Shown: positions 56,244 to 64,000 of the stretch, piece by piece
Layout: each line of letters opens with the position of its first letter
Numbering within the stretch: the stretch's first letter is position 1
Assembly (NCBI GenBank): GCA_018141785.1
Contig: CP073341.1
Span: 124,001-188,000 of the forward strand
Length of the DNA stretch: 64,000 nucleotides
Direction: 5' to 3'
Origin: Candidatus Paraprochloron terpiosi LD05
GTDB lineage: Bacteria > Cyanobacteriota > Cyanobacteriia > Cyanobacteriales > Prochloraceae
Program-made: the position numbers and the translations under genes
The notes under the pieces: model-generated
Databases searched by the model: none
The model's input: the letters and a program-made list of their open reading frames with translations, nothing else
Told to the model about the DNA's origin: nothing

Positions 56244-58283
56244 ATGAATCGCTCTAAGGTAGAAAACACCCGTAATGTGGCCATTGTCGGTCCTTATTCC
56301 AGCGGGAAAACCACTTTATTAGAAAGTTTATTGTTCGTCACCGGATCTATTAGCCGCAAAGGCAAGGTCAAAGAAGGAAACACTGTAGCCGATAGTTCCC
56401 CAGAGAGCTTGCAACGGCAGATGAGTGTGGAAGTATCCGCAGCCAGCACCCAATACCAAGATATTAACTTCACCTTTCTGGATTGTCCCGGTTCCATTGA
56501 ATTCGCTCAAGAAACGGACAACGCTTTGGTGGGTGCCGGGGCGGCGATCGTTGTCTGCGAACCAGTTATGGACAAGGTTTTAACCCTCGCTCCTCTCTTG
56601 AAATTTCTGGATGATTGGGAAATTCCCCACTTAGTATTCATCAATAAGATGGATCGGTCCCAAGATAGTTTCATGGAAGTCCTGCACTCCCTGCAAAAGG
56701 TTTCTGGTCGTCCCTTAGTACCCCAAGAATATCCCATTCGCCAAGGGGAGGACCTGGTGGGCTACATCGACTTAATTACAGAACAAGCCTATCATTATCA
56801 CTCCGGCAGCCCCGCCGATCCCATTCCTCTTCCCGAAGAGCTGAAGGAGGAAGAAACAGCGGCGCGGAACGAAATGCTGGAAACCTTAGCGGACTTTGAT
56901 GACCATCTTTTAGAAGAACTGCTGGAAGAAATCGAGCCTCCCCAAGCAGAAATTCTCCAAGACTTGAAACAAGATTTAAGTGCTGACTTGATTGTACCCG
57001 TATTTTTAGGTATCGCGGAGGAAGATTATGGGGTCCGACCCCTGTTAGATGCTTTGGTGAAGGAAGCTCCTCCTCCCACTGTTACTGCTCAACGTCGTGG
57101 ACTAGAAGCAAAAGCTCATGGGGATACTTTAGTACAAGTGCTGAAAACCTATTTTACTCCCCAAGGGGGACGACTCTCTCTGGTGCGGGTATGGCAAGGT
57201 CAGGTAACGGACGGCATGGTATTCAATGGGGTCCGTGGTGGGGGTCTCTATCGATTGATGGGTCAGAAAACTGAGTTAGTCACCAGGGCAGGGGTAGGGG
57301 AAATTGTGGCCATTGGTCGTTTGGAAGGAATTGCCACTGGGGAGACTTTGAGCAACAACCAGGGGAAAGTAGAAGAATTGCCTAAAGCAGCAAAGCTTGA
57401 ACCAGTCTATGGTTTAGCGATCGCCCCGGAAAAACGCAAAGATGAAGTGAAACTTTCCGGCGCCCTAAGTAAACTGATAGAAGAAGATCCTGGGTTGTTA
57501 TGGGAGCAACAGGGGGACACCCAGGAAGTGATTCTTTGGGGACAGGGGGAAATTCATCTCCAAGTTGCTCTGGATCGGTTGCGTCGCAAATATAACTTAT
57601 CCATGGTCACCCATTCACCCCGAATACCCTATAAAGAAACAATCCGCCAATCTACTACCGTCCATGGTCGTTACAAGCACCAAACTGGTGGTCACGGGGC
57701 TTTTGGGGATGTTTACCTGGACATTAAGCCCTTAGAGCGAGGGGAAGGGTTCCACTTCCACCAAACTATTGTGGGGGGTGCGGTGCCGAAGCAGTACATT
57801 CCCGGAGTGGAAATGGGAGTGCGGGAGTATCTTACCTCTGGTCCCTTGGGTTTCCCTGTGGTAGATATAGATGTTACCCTCAAAGATGGTTCCTATCACT
57901 CCGTTGACAGTTCTGAACAAGCCTTTAAACAAGCGGCTCGCATTGCCATGACTAAAGGAATGCCAGACTGCCAACCTATCTTGCTCGAACCAATTCTTGA
58001 CCTTAAAGTTACAGCTCCCAAGGAGTTTACCGCTAAGGTACTGCAATTGCTGAGCGGAAGGCGAGGACAAATTCTCGGTTATGAAGGTGTGCAAAACTGG
58101 CAAAATTGGGATGAGGTCAAAGCTTATTTACCTCAAGCAGAAATGCAGAACTTTATCGTGGAGTTGCGATCCCTCACTATGGGAGTTGGTTTTTTCCACT
58201 GGGAATACCACCATCTCCAGGTAGTTCCCGATAAGCTCACTCCAGGAGTATTAGCTAGGAATCCTAACGGTAATGGTCAATAA
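56244..58283 (+). CDS. elongation factor G-like GTPase (EF-G2 type)
   Basis: The 679-residue protein has the EF-G five-domain layout. G1 is GPYSSGKTT (canonical EF-G: AHVDAGKTT), G3 is DCPGSIEF (canonical DTPGHVDF) and G4 is NKMDRS. Domain III-V motifs are present (HKQTGGHGAFGDVYLDIKP-like, TGGHGAFGDVYLDI; GVREYLTSG). This divergent switch chemistry matches the EF-G-like paralogue group rather than the translocase. Role is not established; it may be a ribosome factor. Confidence 0.85.
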   Translation: MNRSKVENTRNVAIVGPYSSGKTTLLESLLFVTGSISRKGKVKEGNTVADSSPESLQRQMSVEVSAASTQYQDINFTFLDCPGSIEFAQETDNALVGAGAAIVVCEPVMDKVLTLAPLLKFLDDWEIPHLVFINKMDRSQDSFMEVLHSLQKVSGRPLVPQEYPIRQGEDLVGYIDLITEQAYHYHSGSPADPIPLPEELKEEETAARNEMLETLADFDDHLLEELLEEIEPPQAEILQDLKQDLSADLIVPVFLGIAEEDYGVRPLLDALVKEAPPPTVTAQRRGLEAKAHGDTLVQVLKTYFTPQGGRLSLVRVWQGQVTDGMVFNGVRGGGLYRLMGQKTELVTRAGVGEIVAIGRLEGIATGETLSNNQGKVEELPKAAKLEPVYGLAIAPEKRKDEVKLSGALSKLIEEDPGLLWEQQGDTQEVILWGQGEIHLQVALDRLRRKYNLSMVTHSPRIPYKETIRQSTTVHGRYKHQTGGHGAFGDVYLDIKPLERGEGFHFHQTIVGGAVPKQYIPGVEMGVREYLTSGPLGFPVVDIDVTLKDGSYHSVDSSEQAFKQAARIAMTKGMPDCQPILLEPILDLKVTAPKEFTAKVLQLLSGRRGQILGYEGVQNWQNWDEVKAYLPQAEMQNFIVELRSLTMGVGFFHWEYHHLQVVPDKLTPGVLARNPNGNGQ

Positions 58284-58302
58284 TATGATAGAGAAGGTAG
58301 GG

Positions 58303-58315
58303 TGGGCAATGCCCA
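58303..58315. repeat. TGGGCAATGCCCA palindrome
   Basis: A copy of the palindrome at 47726, in the 270-base spacer after the EF-G-like gene. The rest of that spacer (58284-58553) has a degraded gtgggtgccacgggcccac motif near 58497 and no gene I can support. Confidence 0.75.
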
Positions 58316-58553
58316 TCAAATTATTAGTGGCTCCCCGATCGCGCCCCAAAAAATCATGATTTTAAACAGCCAAATCCCTTGGCTTGTAAGTGGTTGAGCT
58401 ATCTGGAGCCTAATTTAAGTTTCTGTCCAGTGGTTGTCCTTTATCATCCCCCACTACATCTGATAACTGGTAAATGTTTCAATAATATGTTAGGGTGGGT
58501 GCCACGGGCCCACAGGTTCGGGAAGTAGAAACTTTATTAAAAGGTTATCCAGC

Positions 58554-59396
58554 ATGTTGAGTACTGATTTGTCTAAATTTGACCCCAATGCCACCAGCTA
58601 TTCTCCTTGTAATGCTCTGATTTTGGCTGAAGCATCCCAGTTAGTATACGATTCGGAAGCAACCATTAAGCAGGTATTAGAAAATGCCGGAAAAATACCT
58701 AATGTTAAATATATCAGTAAAACAGATGAAGACAAGTCAATTTTCAGTGGTAGTATTGATACTCAGGCTTTTGTCGCCGGGAATGACCAATTTATTATCG
58801 TTGCCTTTCGGGGAACTGAATCGGATAATATTAAGGATTGGAAAACTGTCTTGAAGTTTTTCAAGTATTCTGTGACTCTTCCTAACTCAAACCTTACATT
58901 TCCAGTACACCGGGGATTTTGGCACGCTCTAGATTTAGCATGGGGAGAGGTTATGGAACATATCCGAACATTTCGTAATCAAGAACAACCTATCTGGCTT
59001 ACTGGACATAGTCTTGGGGGAGCTTTGGCTACTTTAACTGCTTTCCGACTAACTCAAGAAGGGTTACCCTTTCAGGGGTTATATACTTTTGGACAACCTC
59101 CTGTTGGATCATGTAATTTTTCACAAAGATTTAATAAAGCTCACGGAAAAAAAGTTTTTCGATTTGTTAACAAGAATGACTTCGTAACCTTTATTCCACC
59201 TATTTTATTAAGATATGCCCATATAGGACAGCTTTGCTACCTAACTGCTAATCATCAGATAGCTCACGGTGGTCTTTCTTTCCTAAAGACTGTGTGGGAT
59301 AGGATAGTAGGAGTGAGAGATTTTGGTTCCTTGGAACATGGCGTGGCTACTTACATTAAGATAATTAAAAAAAATATTCCCCACCAAAAAGAATGA
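58554..59396 (+). CDS. class 3 lipase family protein
   Basis: The 280-residue protein has the nucleophile elbow TGHSLGGALATLTAF with the Ser near residue 150, FIIVAFRGTESDNIKDW (oxyanion loop) and FRFVNKNDFVTFIPP-like region with catalytic Asp. The His is likely in LEHGVATYIK. There is no clear signal peptide, so it may be cytoplasmic or membrane-associated. Substrate unknown, probably a lipid ester. Confidence 0.88.
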   Translation: MLSTDLSKFDPNATSYSPCNALILAEASQLVYDSEATIKQVLENAGKIPNVKYISKTDEDKSIFSGSIDTQAFVAGNDQFIIVAFRGTESDNIKDWKTVLKFFKYSVTLPNSNLTFPVHRGFWHALDLAWGEVMEHIRTFRNQEQPIWLTGHSLGGALATLTAFRLTQEGLPFQGLYTFGQPPVGSCNFSQRFNKAHGKKVFRFVNKNDFVTFIPPILLRYAHIGQLCYLTANHQIAHGGLSFLKTVWDRIVGVRDFGSLEHGVATYIKIIKKNIPHQKE

Positions 59397-59481
59397 GTCT
59401 AAAATTGGTAAAAGGGCGATCTCGCAGAGATCCGCTACGCGGTGCGCCATGGACTGTGCTATGATTAAAGAATCGGAAACT

Positions 59482-60813
59482 ATGAAACCTGAATTCAACT
59501 TCTTCCAAAACTGGTATCCCCTTTCACCCGTTGAAGACCTTAACCCCAACAAACCAACCGCTGTTACTCTGTTGGGGCTTCCTTTGGTGATTTGGAAACC
59601 CATTGACCATGACACCTATCAAATGTTTTTAGATCAATGTCCCCACCGTCTTGCTCCCTTGAATGAGGGGCGCGTTGATGAGAAAACAGGTAACTTAATG
59701 TGTAGCTATCACGGGTGGCAGTTTGATGCTCAAGGAATTTGTACTTCCATTCCCCAAGGGGAAAAACCAGAACTGATTAGCAAAAATCCACAAGACTTCT
59801 GTGTTCTTCCATTCCCGATCCGTGAGGCAAATGATTTGCTCTGGGTTTGGGCGGATCCCAAGTCTCCGGAATTGGCAGCCAAAACTCCCCTGCCCCTATC
59901 TCCCCAAATTGATGCCAAGAAAGGGTTTGTTTGGTCTTCTTTTGTCCGGGACTTGGAATATGACTGGCAAACCCTAGTAGAAAATGTAGCCGATCCCAGT
60001 CATGCTCCCTTTGCACATCATGGAGTACAAGGTAATCGAGCACAAGCAACTCCTATTGGGATGGATTTCGTCCAATCAACCCGGAACCTGATTGAAGCGA
60101 AGATTGAAGGACGCTTGAAAAGAACTATTACTTTTGAACCTCCCTGTCGTTTGGAGTATGCAATTTCCTTTGGGGATCAAGGACAGCAAATTGGACTTGT
60201 GACTTACTGTCTTCCTGTATCTCCCGGGAAATCCAGAATTGTGGCTCAATTTCCTCAGAACTTTGCCCTACGCCTCCACCACCTTACCCCTCGTTGGTGG
60301 ACTCACATCAAAATTCGGAACTTGGTTATAGATGGAGATATGGTTTTGCTCCACCAACAAGAACGTTTTCTGCAACAGAAACAAGAGAGGGAAAGTTGGA
60401 AAACTGCCTACCAACTTCCTACCACTGCTGACGGTTTTGTAATTAAGTTTCGCAATTGGTTTGATAAATATTGTCAGGGAGAACTTCCTTGGAATGAGGT
60501 GGGGATTACTGCTCCTGAGAGATTGACAATTCAGGATAGTCGAGAGGAATTGCTGGATCGCTATAAACAACACACCCAGCATTGCAGCAGTTGTCGAGGT
60601 GCGTTGAAGGTGGTTCAGCGCTTACAAATAATGCTGTTGGCATACTTCGCTCTGACGGTTGCTGGTGTAGCATTGATGTCGGATACCATTCGGCTCCCCT
60701 GGGGTTTACCCCTAATTGGGACGGCACTCTTGGGTTTAGGGGTTTATAGTTGGCTGAAATTTTGGCTTGAACCCAGGTTTTATTTCCTTGACTACGTTCA
60801 TGCTGAGAAATAA
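59482..60813 (+). CDS. Rieske 2Fe-2S oxygenase, pheophorbide a oxygenase-like
   Basis: From ATG 59482 (MKPEFNFFQNWYPLSP) the protein is 443 residues. The Rieske motifs are CPHRLAPL and CSYHGWQF (C-x-H...C-x2-H). A catalytic region with VENVADPSHAPFAHH supplies the mononuclear iron site. The C-terminus has a CxxC (HCSSCRGA) and two hydrophobic segments, as in PaO/TIC55-like proteins. These open or modify chlorophyll-type rings. A longer start at 59449 is possible. Confidence 0.88.
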   Translation: MKPEFNFFQNWYPLSPVEDLNPNKPTAVTLLGLPLVIWKPIDHDTYQMFLDQCPHRLAPLNEGRVDEKTGNLMCSYHGWQFDAQGICTSIPQGEKPELISKNPQDFCVLPFPIREANDLLWVWADPKSPELAAKTPLPLSPQIDAKKGFVWSSFVRDLEYDWQTLVENVADPSHAPFAHHGVQGNRAQATPIGMDFVQSTRNLIEAKIEGRLKRTITFEPPCRLEYAISFGDQGQQIGLVTYCLPVSPGKSRIVAQFPQNFALRLHHLTPRWWTHIKIRNLVIDGDMVLLHQQERFLQQKQERESWKTAYQLPTTADGFVIKFRNWFDKYCQGELPWNEVGITAPERLTIQDSREELLDRYKQHTQHCSSCRGALKVVQRLQIMLLAYFALTVAGVALMSDTIRLPWGLPLIGTALLGLGVYSWLKFWLEPRFYFLDYVHAEK

Positions 60814-60862
60814 TATGGTAGGGTGACAATAGTGCTCACCTTGGAAATAAAATCAAAAGCTC

Positions 60863-61207
60863 ATGGCAAATACCCCAGAAGATAAGACAGAAACAACTTT
60901 CGAATCCGTCCCTTCTATGGAAATGCTCCTTTCTCAGAGAATGGACAAGCTTTCCGAAAGAATGGACTCCTTCGATCTCCGAGTAGATCGCCTAGAAGAG
61001 CTGATGGAGAGAGTTGTCAGCCACATTGCTGTTATAGTGGACCATCAGGAGGCTCTAATTAACAACCAACTGAGTATTTCATCTAATATAGGACGACTGA
61101 CAAATGAAATATTATCTCCACTGACTGAGAAACAAGCTTCCACTTATGCTGCTATGGATCGGTTTGAGCGGATTGTAGATTATCTCCTTCATTGCAATGA
61201 GAAATAG
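60863..61207 (+). CDS. small coiled-coil protein, hypothetical
   Basis: The 114-residue protein is helical and heptad-like: QRMDKLSERMDSFDLRVDRL, then EELMERVVSHIAVIVDHQEA, and a final FERIVDYLLHCNEK. It has no signal peptide or membrane segment. I do not know the family. Confidence 0.65.
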   Translation: MANTPEDKTETTFESVPSMEMLLSQRMDKLSERMDSFDLRVDRLEELMERVVSHIAVIVDHQEALINNQLSISSNIGRLTNEILSPLTEKQASTYAAMDRFERIVDYLLHCNEK

Positions 61208-61284
61208 GAACTTTTATAACACCAAAGAGCAATTATTACCTTTCACGTAACATACACAAATAACTAAAGGAGTTTTAAGATAAA

Positions 61285-63138
61285 ATGGCAATCAAAGACA
61301 AACCACAACCGCCCCGTGGGCGACAGATAGGCAATATTCTCTTTCTGCTCGGTGGCTTATTCTTGGTGGCAAACTTATTTTTGCCCCAATTATTAGGTCC
61401 TCCTATTCCCCAAGTACCCTATAGCTTATTTATCCAGCAGATAGATGATGGAAAAGTAGGGCGAGTTTCTGTAGGTCAAAATGAAATTCGCTATCAATTG
61501 CAAGGGGAGTACGAACAAGGAGGACAAGTATTGCGCACCACTCCCATTTTCGACCTGGAATTACCGAAACGCTTGGAAGAAAAAGGGATTGAATTCGCCG
61601 CTGCACCCCCACCCCGCAATAATTGGTTTAGCAGTATCCTGGGGTGGGTAATTCCCCCACTGATTTTTGTCGGGGTTTGGCAGTTTTTCCTCAATCGCAG
61701 CGGTGGTGGACCTGCTGGCGCCCTATCTATTACTAAAAGCAAAGCGAAAGTATATGTGCAAGAAGATGAAACCAAGGTTACTTTTGCCGACGTAGCTGGG
61801 GTAGAAGAAGCCAAGACTGAGTTAGCAGAAATTGTGGAATTCCTGAAAATGCCTCAGCGCTTTACCCAAATTGGCGCTCGCATCCCCAAAGGGGTTCTGT
61901 TAGTGGGACCACCGGGAACCGGGAAAACCCTCATGGCGAAAGCGGTAGCTGGGGAAGCAGGGGTGCCATTTTTCAGCATCAGCGGTTCTGAGTTTGTGGA
62001 ATTGTTTGTGGGTACCGGTGCAGCTCGGGTGCGAGACTTATTTGAACAAGCAAAGAAGAAGGCTCCCTGTATTATCTTTATAGATGAATTGGATGCTATT
62101 GGTAAGTCCCGAAGCACAGGAGGTTTCTATGGCGGTAATGATGAACGGGAACAAACCCTGAACCAGTTATTAACGGAAATGGACGGGTTTGGGGCGAAGG
62201 ATGGCACTGTTATCGTGTTGGCAGCCACGAACCGTCCCGAAACCTTAGATCAAGCCCTGTTGCGTCCGGGACGTTTTGACCGTCAAGTTTTGGTGGATCG
62301 TCCTGATAAAGCAGGAAGGTGGAAAATTCTCGAAATTTATGCGGGGAAGGTGAAGTTAGGAGAGGATGTGGATTTGGAGACCCTGGCTACCCGGACTCCT
62401 GGTTTTGCGGGAGCTGACTTAGCTAATTTAGTTAATGAAGCGGCTTTATTGGCTGCTCGCAATAATCGGGAGAAAGTAGCTCAGGAAGACTTTAATGAAG
62501 CAATTGAGCGGGTAGTGGCTGGTTTGGAGAAGAAAAGCCGAGTCTTGAGCGATAAAGAGAAGAAGATTGTGGCTTACCATGAAGTGGGTCATGCTTTGGT
62601 AGGTGCTTTGACTGCTGGGAAAGCTAAAGTAGCGAAGATATCTATCGTTCCTCGGGGAATGGCTGCTTTGGGCTATACTTTGCAAATGCCTACGGAAGAC
62701 CGCTTCTTATTGGATGAAAAGGAAATTCGGGGGGAGATTGCCACTTTGTTGGGGGGACGTGCAGCGGAAGAGATTATCTTTGGTAGTATTACCACAGGTG
62801 CTGCTAATGATTTGCAACGTGCCACGGATTTGGCAGAACGGATGGTGACTACCTATGGTATGAGTAAAATTTTGGGTCCTCTCGCTTATGAGAAGGGACA
62901 GCAGAACAGTTTCTTGGGGGATAATCCTATGAATCCTCGGCGCATGGTGAGTGATGAGACAGCAAAGGCGATCGATGAGGAAGTGAAGGAGATTGTGGAA
63001 CATGCTCATGAACATGCTTTGAGTATTTTAGAGGGGAATCGGGATTTGTTGGAGAAGATTGCACAACAAATCTTGGCGACGGAAACTATTGAAGGGGAGG
63101 ATTTGCAGAGTCTTCTTGCTCAAGTTCAGTCAGTTTAG
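61285..63138 (+). CDS. ftsH: ATP-dependent zinc metalloprotease FtsH
   Basis: The 617-residue protein has two N-terminal membrane helices, an AAA domain (Walker A GPPGTGKT, Walker [35 protein letters not shown]) and the M41 zinc site [10 protein letters not shown]. The PVPYSLFI-like N-terminal periplasmic part is present. It resembles thylakoid FtsH2-type enzymes that degrade damaged D1 of photosystem II; assignment to a particular paralogue is inference. Confidence 0.95.
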   Translation: MAIKDKPQPPRGRQIGNILFLLGGLFLVANLFLPQLLGPPIPQVPYSLFIQQIDDGKVGRVSVGQNEIRYQLQGEYEQGGQVLRTTPIFDLELPKRLEEKGIEFAAAPPPRNNWFSSILGWVIPPLIFVGVWQFFLNRSGGGPAGALSITKSKAKVYVQEDETKVTFADVAGVEEAKTELAEIVEFLKMPQRFTQIGARIPKGVLLVGPPGTGKTLMAKAVAGEAGVPFFSISGSEFVELFVGTGAARVRDLFEQAKKKAPCIIFIDELDAIGKSRSTGGFYGGNDEREQTLNQLLTEMDGFGAKDGTVIVLAATNRPETLDQALLRPGRFDRQVLVDRPDKAGRWKILEIYAGKVKLGEDVDLETLATRTPGFAGADLANLVNEAALLAARNNREKVAQEDFNEAIERVVAGLEKKSRVLSDKEKKIVAYHEVGHALVGALTAGKAKVAKISIVPRGMAALGYTLQMPTEDRFLLDEKEIRGEIATLLGGRAAEEIIFGSITTGAANDLQRATDLAERMVTTYGMSKILGPLAYEKGQQNSFLGDNPMNPRRMVSDETAKAIDEEVKEIVEHAHEHALSILEGNRDLLEKIAQQILATETIEGEDLQSLLAQVQSV

Positions 63139-63400
63139 ATGGTAGCCTGCTGAAACCACTACCAAAGTTTCTTTTTAGTAGATGTCATGGTTTTACGTAG
63201 TTCTTTCGCTCTGGGAATTAAATCGGAATTGTAGGGAAGGTGAAAGTTGCTTTCTTTAAGGTTTTGTATTCCGATAGGTTTCGCAGTTTATCATCATTTG
63301 TCAAAGCCCTGCCTTAATCAGGGAGGTGCAGGCGGGGGGATCAAATCATGATAGATTGCTAGATCTCGCGCAAAGGGGTTGTTTAAGACGAAGGTAACTT

Positions 63401-64000
63401 ATGAAAACAATTGACTGGCTAATTATCCTACTCTATCTCGTCTTAGCTATGGGGTTGGGACTGTACTTATCTCGCAAAGCATCCAAATCTATAGAAGACT
63501 TCTTTATCTCCGGGCGATCGCTCCCCTGGTGGTTAGCTGGTATTAGCATGGCAGCCACAACATTCTCCATTGATACCCCTCTCTATATTACGGGAATTGT
63601 GGGTACCAGGGGTATTGCAGGAAACTGGGAGTGGTGGATTTTAGGCATCTCCCATATTACTATGGTGTACATCTTTGCCCGTATGTGGCGGCGATCGCAA
63701 GTTATCACCGATGCAGAATTGACGGAACTGCGCTACGGAGGAGAAATGGCAGCAGTACTGCGTTTCGTGAAAGCCTTCATCTTTGCCGTACCCATAAACT
63801 GCATTGCCATCGGCTATGCTATGCTGGCGATGGTTAAAGTTGTGCAAGCCTTGGAAATTTGGCAAGACCTAGGCATACCCGAAGACGCTAACTATCTTAA
63901 ACTCCTAACGGTAATCGGTGTGAGTATCTTCGTTTTAATATACTCCGGTTTGGCGGGACTGTGGGGAGTAGTATCCACAGACTTCTTTCAGTTTTTCCTC
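63401..64000 (+). CDS. sodium:solute symporter family protein, 3' partial
   Basis: A frame with ATG 63401 runs off the window edge with no stop. Its start MKTIDWLIILLYLVLAMGLG, EDFFISGRSLPWWLAG and AATTFSIDTPLYITGIVG are typical for the SSS family; at least five membrane helices are visible. Sodium-driven uptake of a small solute is expected. Substrate cannot be told. Confidence 0.88.
   Translation, partial: MKTIDWLIILLYLVLAMGLGLYLSRKASKSIEDFFISGRSLPWWLAGISMAATTFSIDTPLYITGIVGTRGIAGNWEWWILGISHITMVYIFARMWRRSQVITDAELTELRYGGEMAAVLRFVKAFIFAVPINCIAIGYAMLAMVKVVQALEIWQDLGIPEDANYLKLLTVIGVSIFVLIYSGLAGLWGVVSTDFFQFFL

Noticed and set aside
63139..63400. Small gene between ftsH and the symporter
   Set aside because: No frame with credible start or family pattern; the region seems purely intergenic.

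Overview
The window is cyanobacterial. It carries phycoerythrin subunit genes (cpeA, cpeB) with their bilin-lyase genes (cpeY, cpeZ, cpeT), a thylakoid-type FtsH, an AarF/ABC1 kinase, cyanobacteria-typical proteins (DUF3146, PIN/TRAM) and many HIP1 octamers (GCGATCGC). Base composition is moderate, low-to-mid 40s % GC by eye. The many intergenic palindromes and exosortase-like surface proteins suggest a large-genome, possibly filamentous, non-marine-Synechococcus lineage. I cannot name the genus.

Layout. 1-7.7 kb: PIN/TRAM protein, a frameshifted surface protein, an MscS channel and GTPase pair, DUF3146, a UvrD-like helicase and a holin-like membrane protein. 7.8-10 kb: a two-gene AAA ATPase + DUF3226 (TOPRIM-like) unit resembling OLD/PARIS-type defence, then a HigBA-type toxin-antitoxin pair. 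10.1-17 kb: a type IV pilin, a SPINDLY/OGT-type glycosyltransferase and a 1238-residue protein combining methyltransferase and glycosyltransferase modules. 17-34 kb: mostly housekeeping genes (rplI, cysH, ferredoxin-MBL, AarF kinase, recN, tRNA-Gly, aminotransferase, ssb, a ManC/ManB-type fusion, cobK, two M50 proteases). 34-36.5 kb: accessory DNA with a DUF262 protein, a response-regulator scrap and a dead RelBE pair.

36.5-41.9 kb is the phycoerythrin locus, transcribed leftward as cpeA1-cpeB-cpeA2-ank-ank-cpeY-cpeZ-cpeT. It has two divergent alpha subunits, a cpeB with a one-base frameshift just after Cys61, two ankyrin-repeat genes, and two long inverted repeats between genes. 41.9-45.6 kb is a worn accessory stretch: an Rpn-type tail, a second surface protein, a structured IS200/IS605-like remnant without a transposase, a gene it appears to interrupt, and an AlbA_2 (Schlafen-like) gene with a nonsense codon and six perfect 21-bp repeats.

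45.6-52.1 kb: tRNA-Ala, HAD phosphatase-like gene, an arsenosugar cluster (arsM, arsS, two TVP38 membrane proteins), a DUF6414-like pair and ispF. 52.1-55.8 kb holds two large pseudogenes, a subtilisin interrupted by a dispersed repeat and a STAND NTPase with TPR-like repeats and three lesions. 55.8-64 kb: EF-G-like GTPase, class 3 lipase, Rieske/PaO-type oxygenase, small coiled-coil protein, ftsH and the start of a sodium:solute symporter.

Themes: (1) light harvesting and its unusual subunit duplication; (2) surface glycosylation around a pilin; (3) defence and toxin-antitoxin genes, several decayed; (4) an unusually high number of frameshifted or nonsense-interrupted genes, which is either real decay or partly sequencing error and needs read-level checking.
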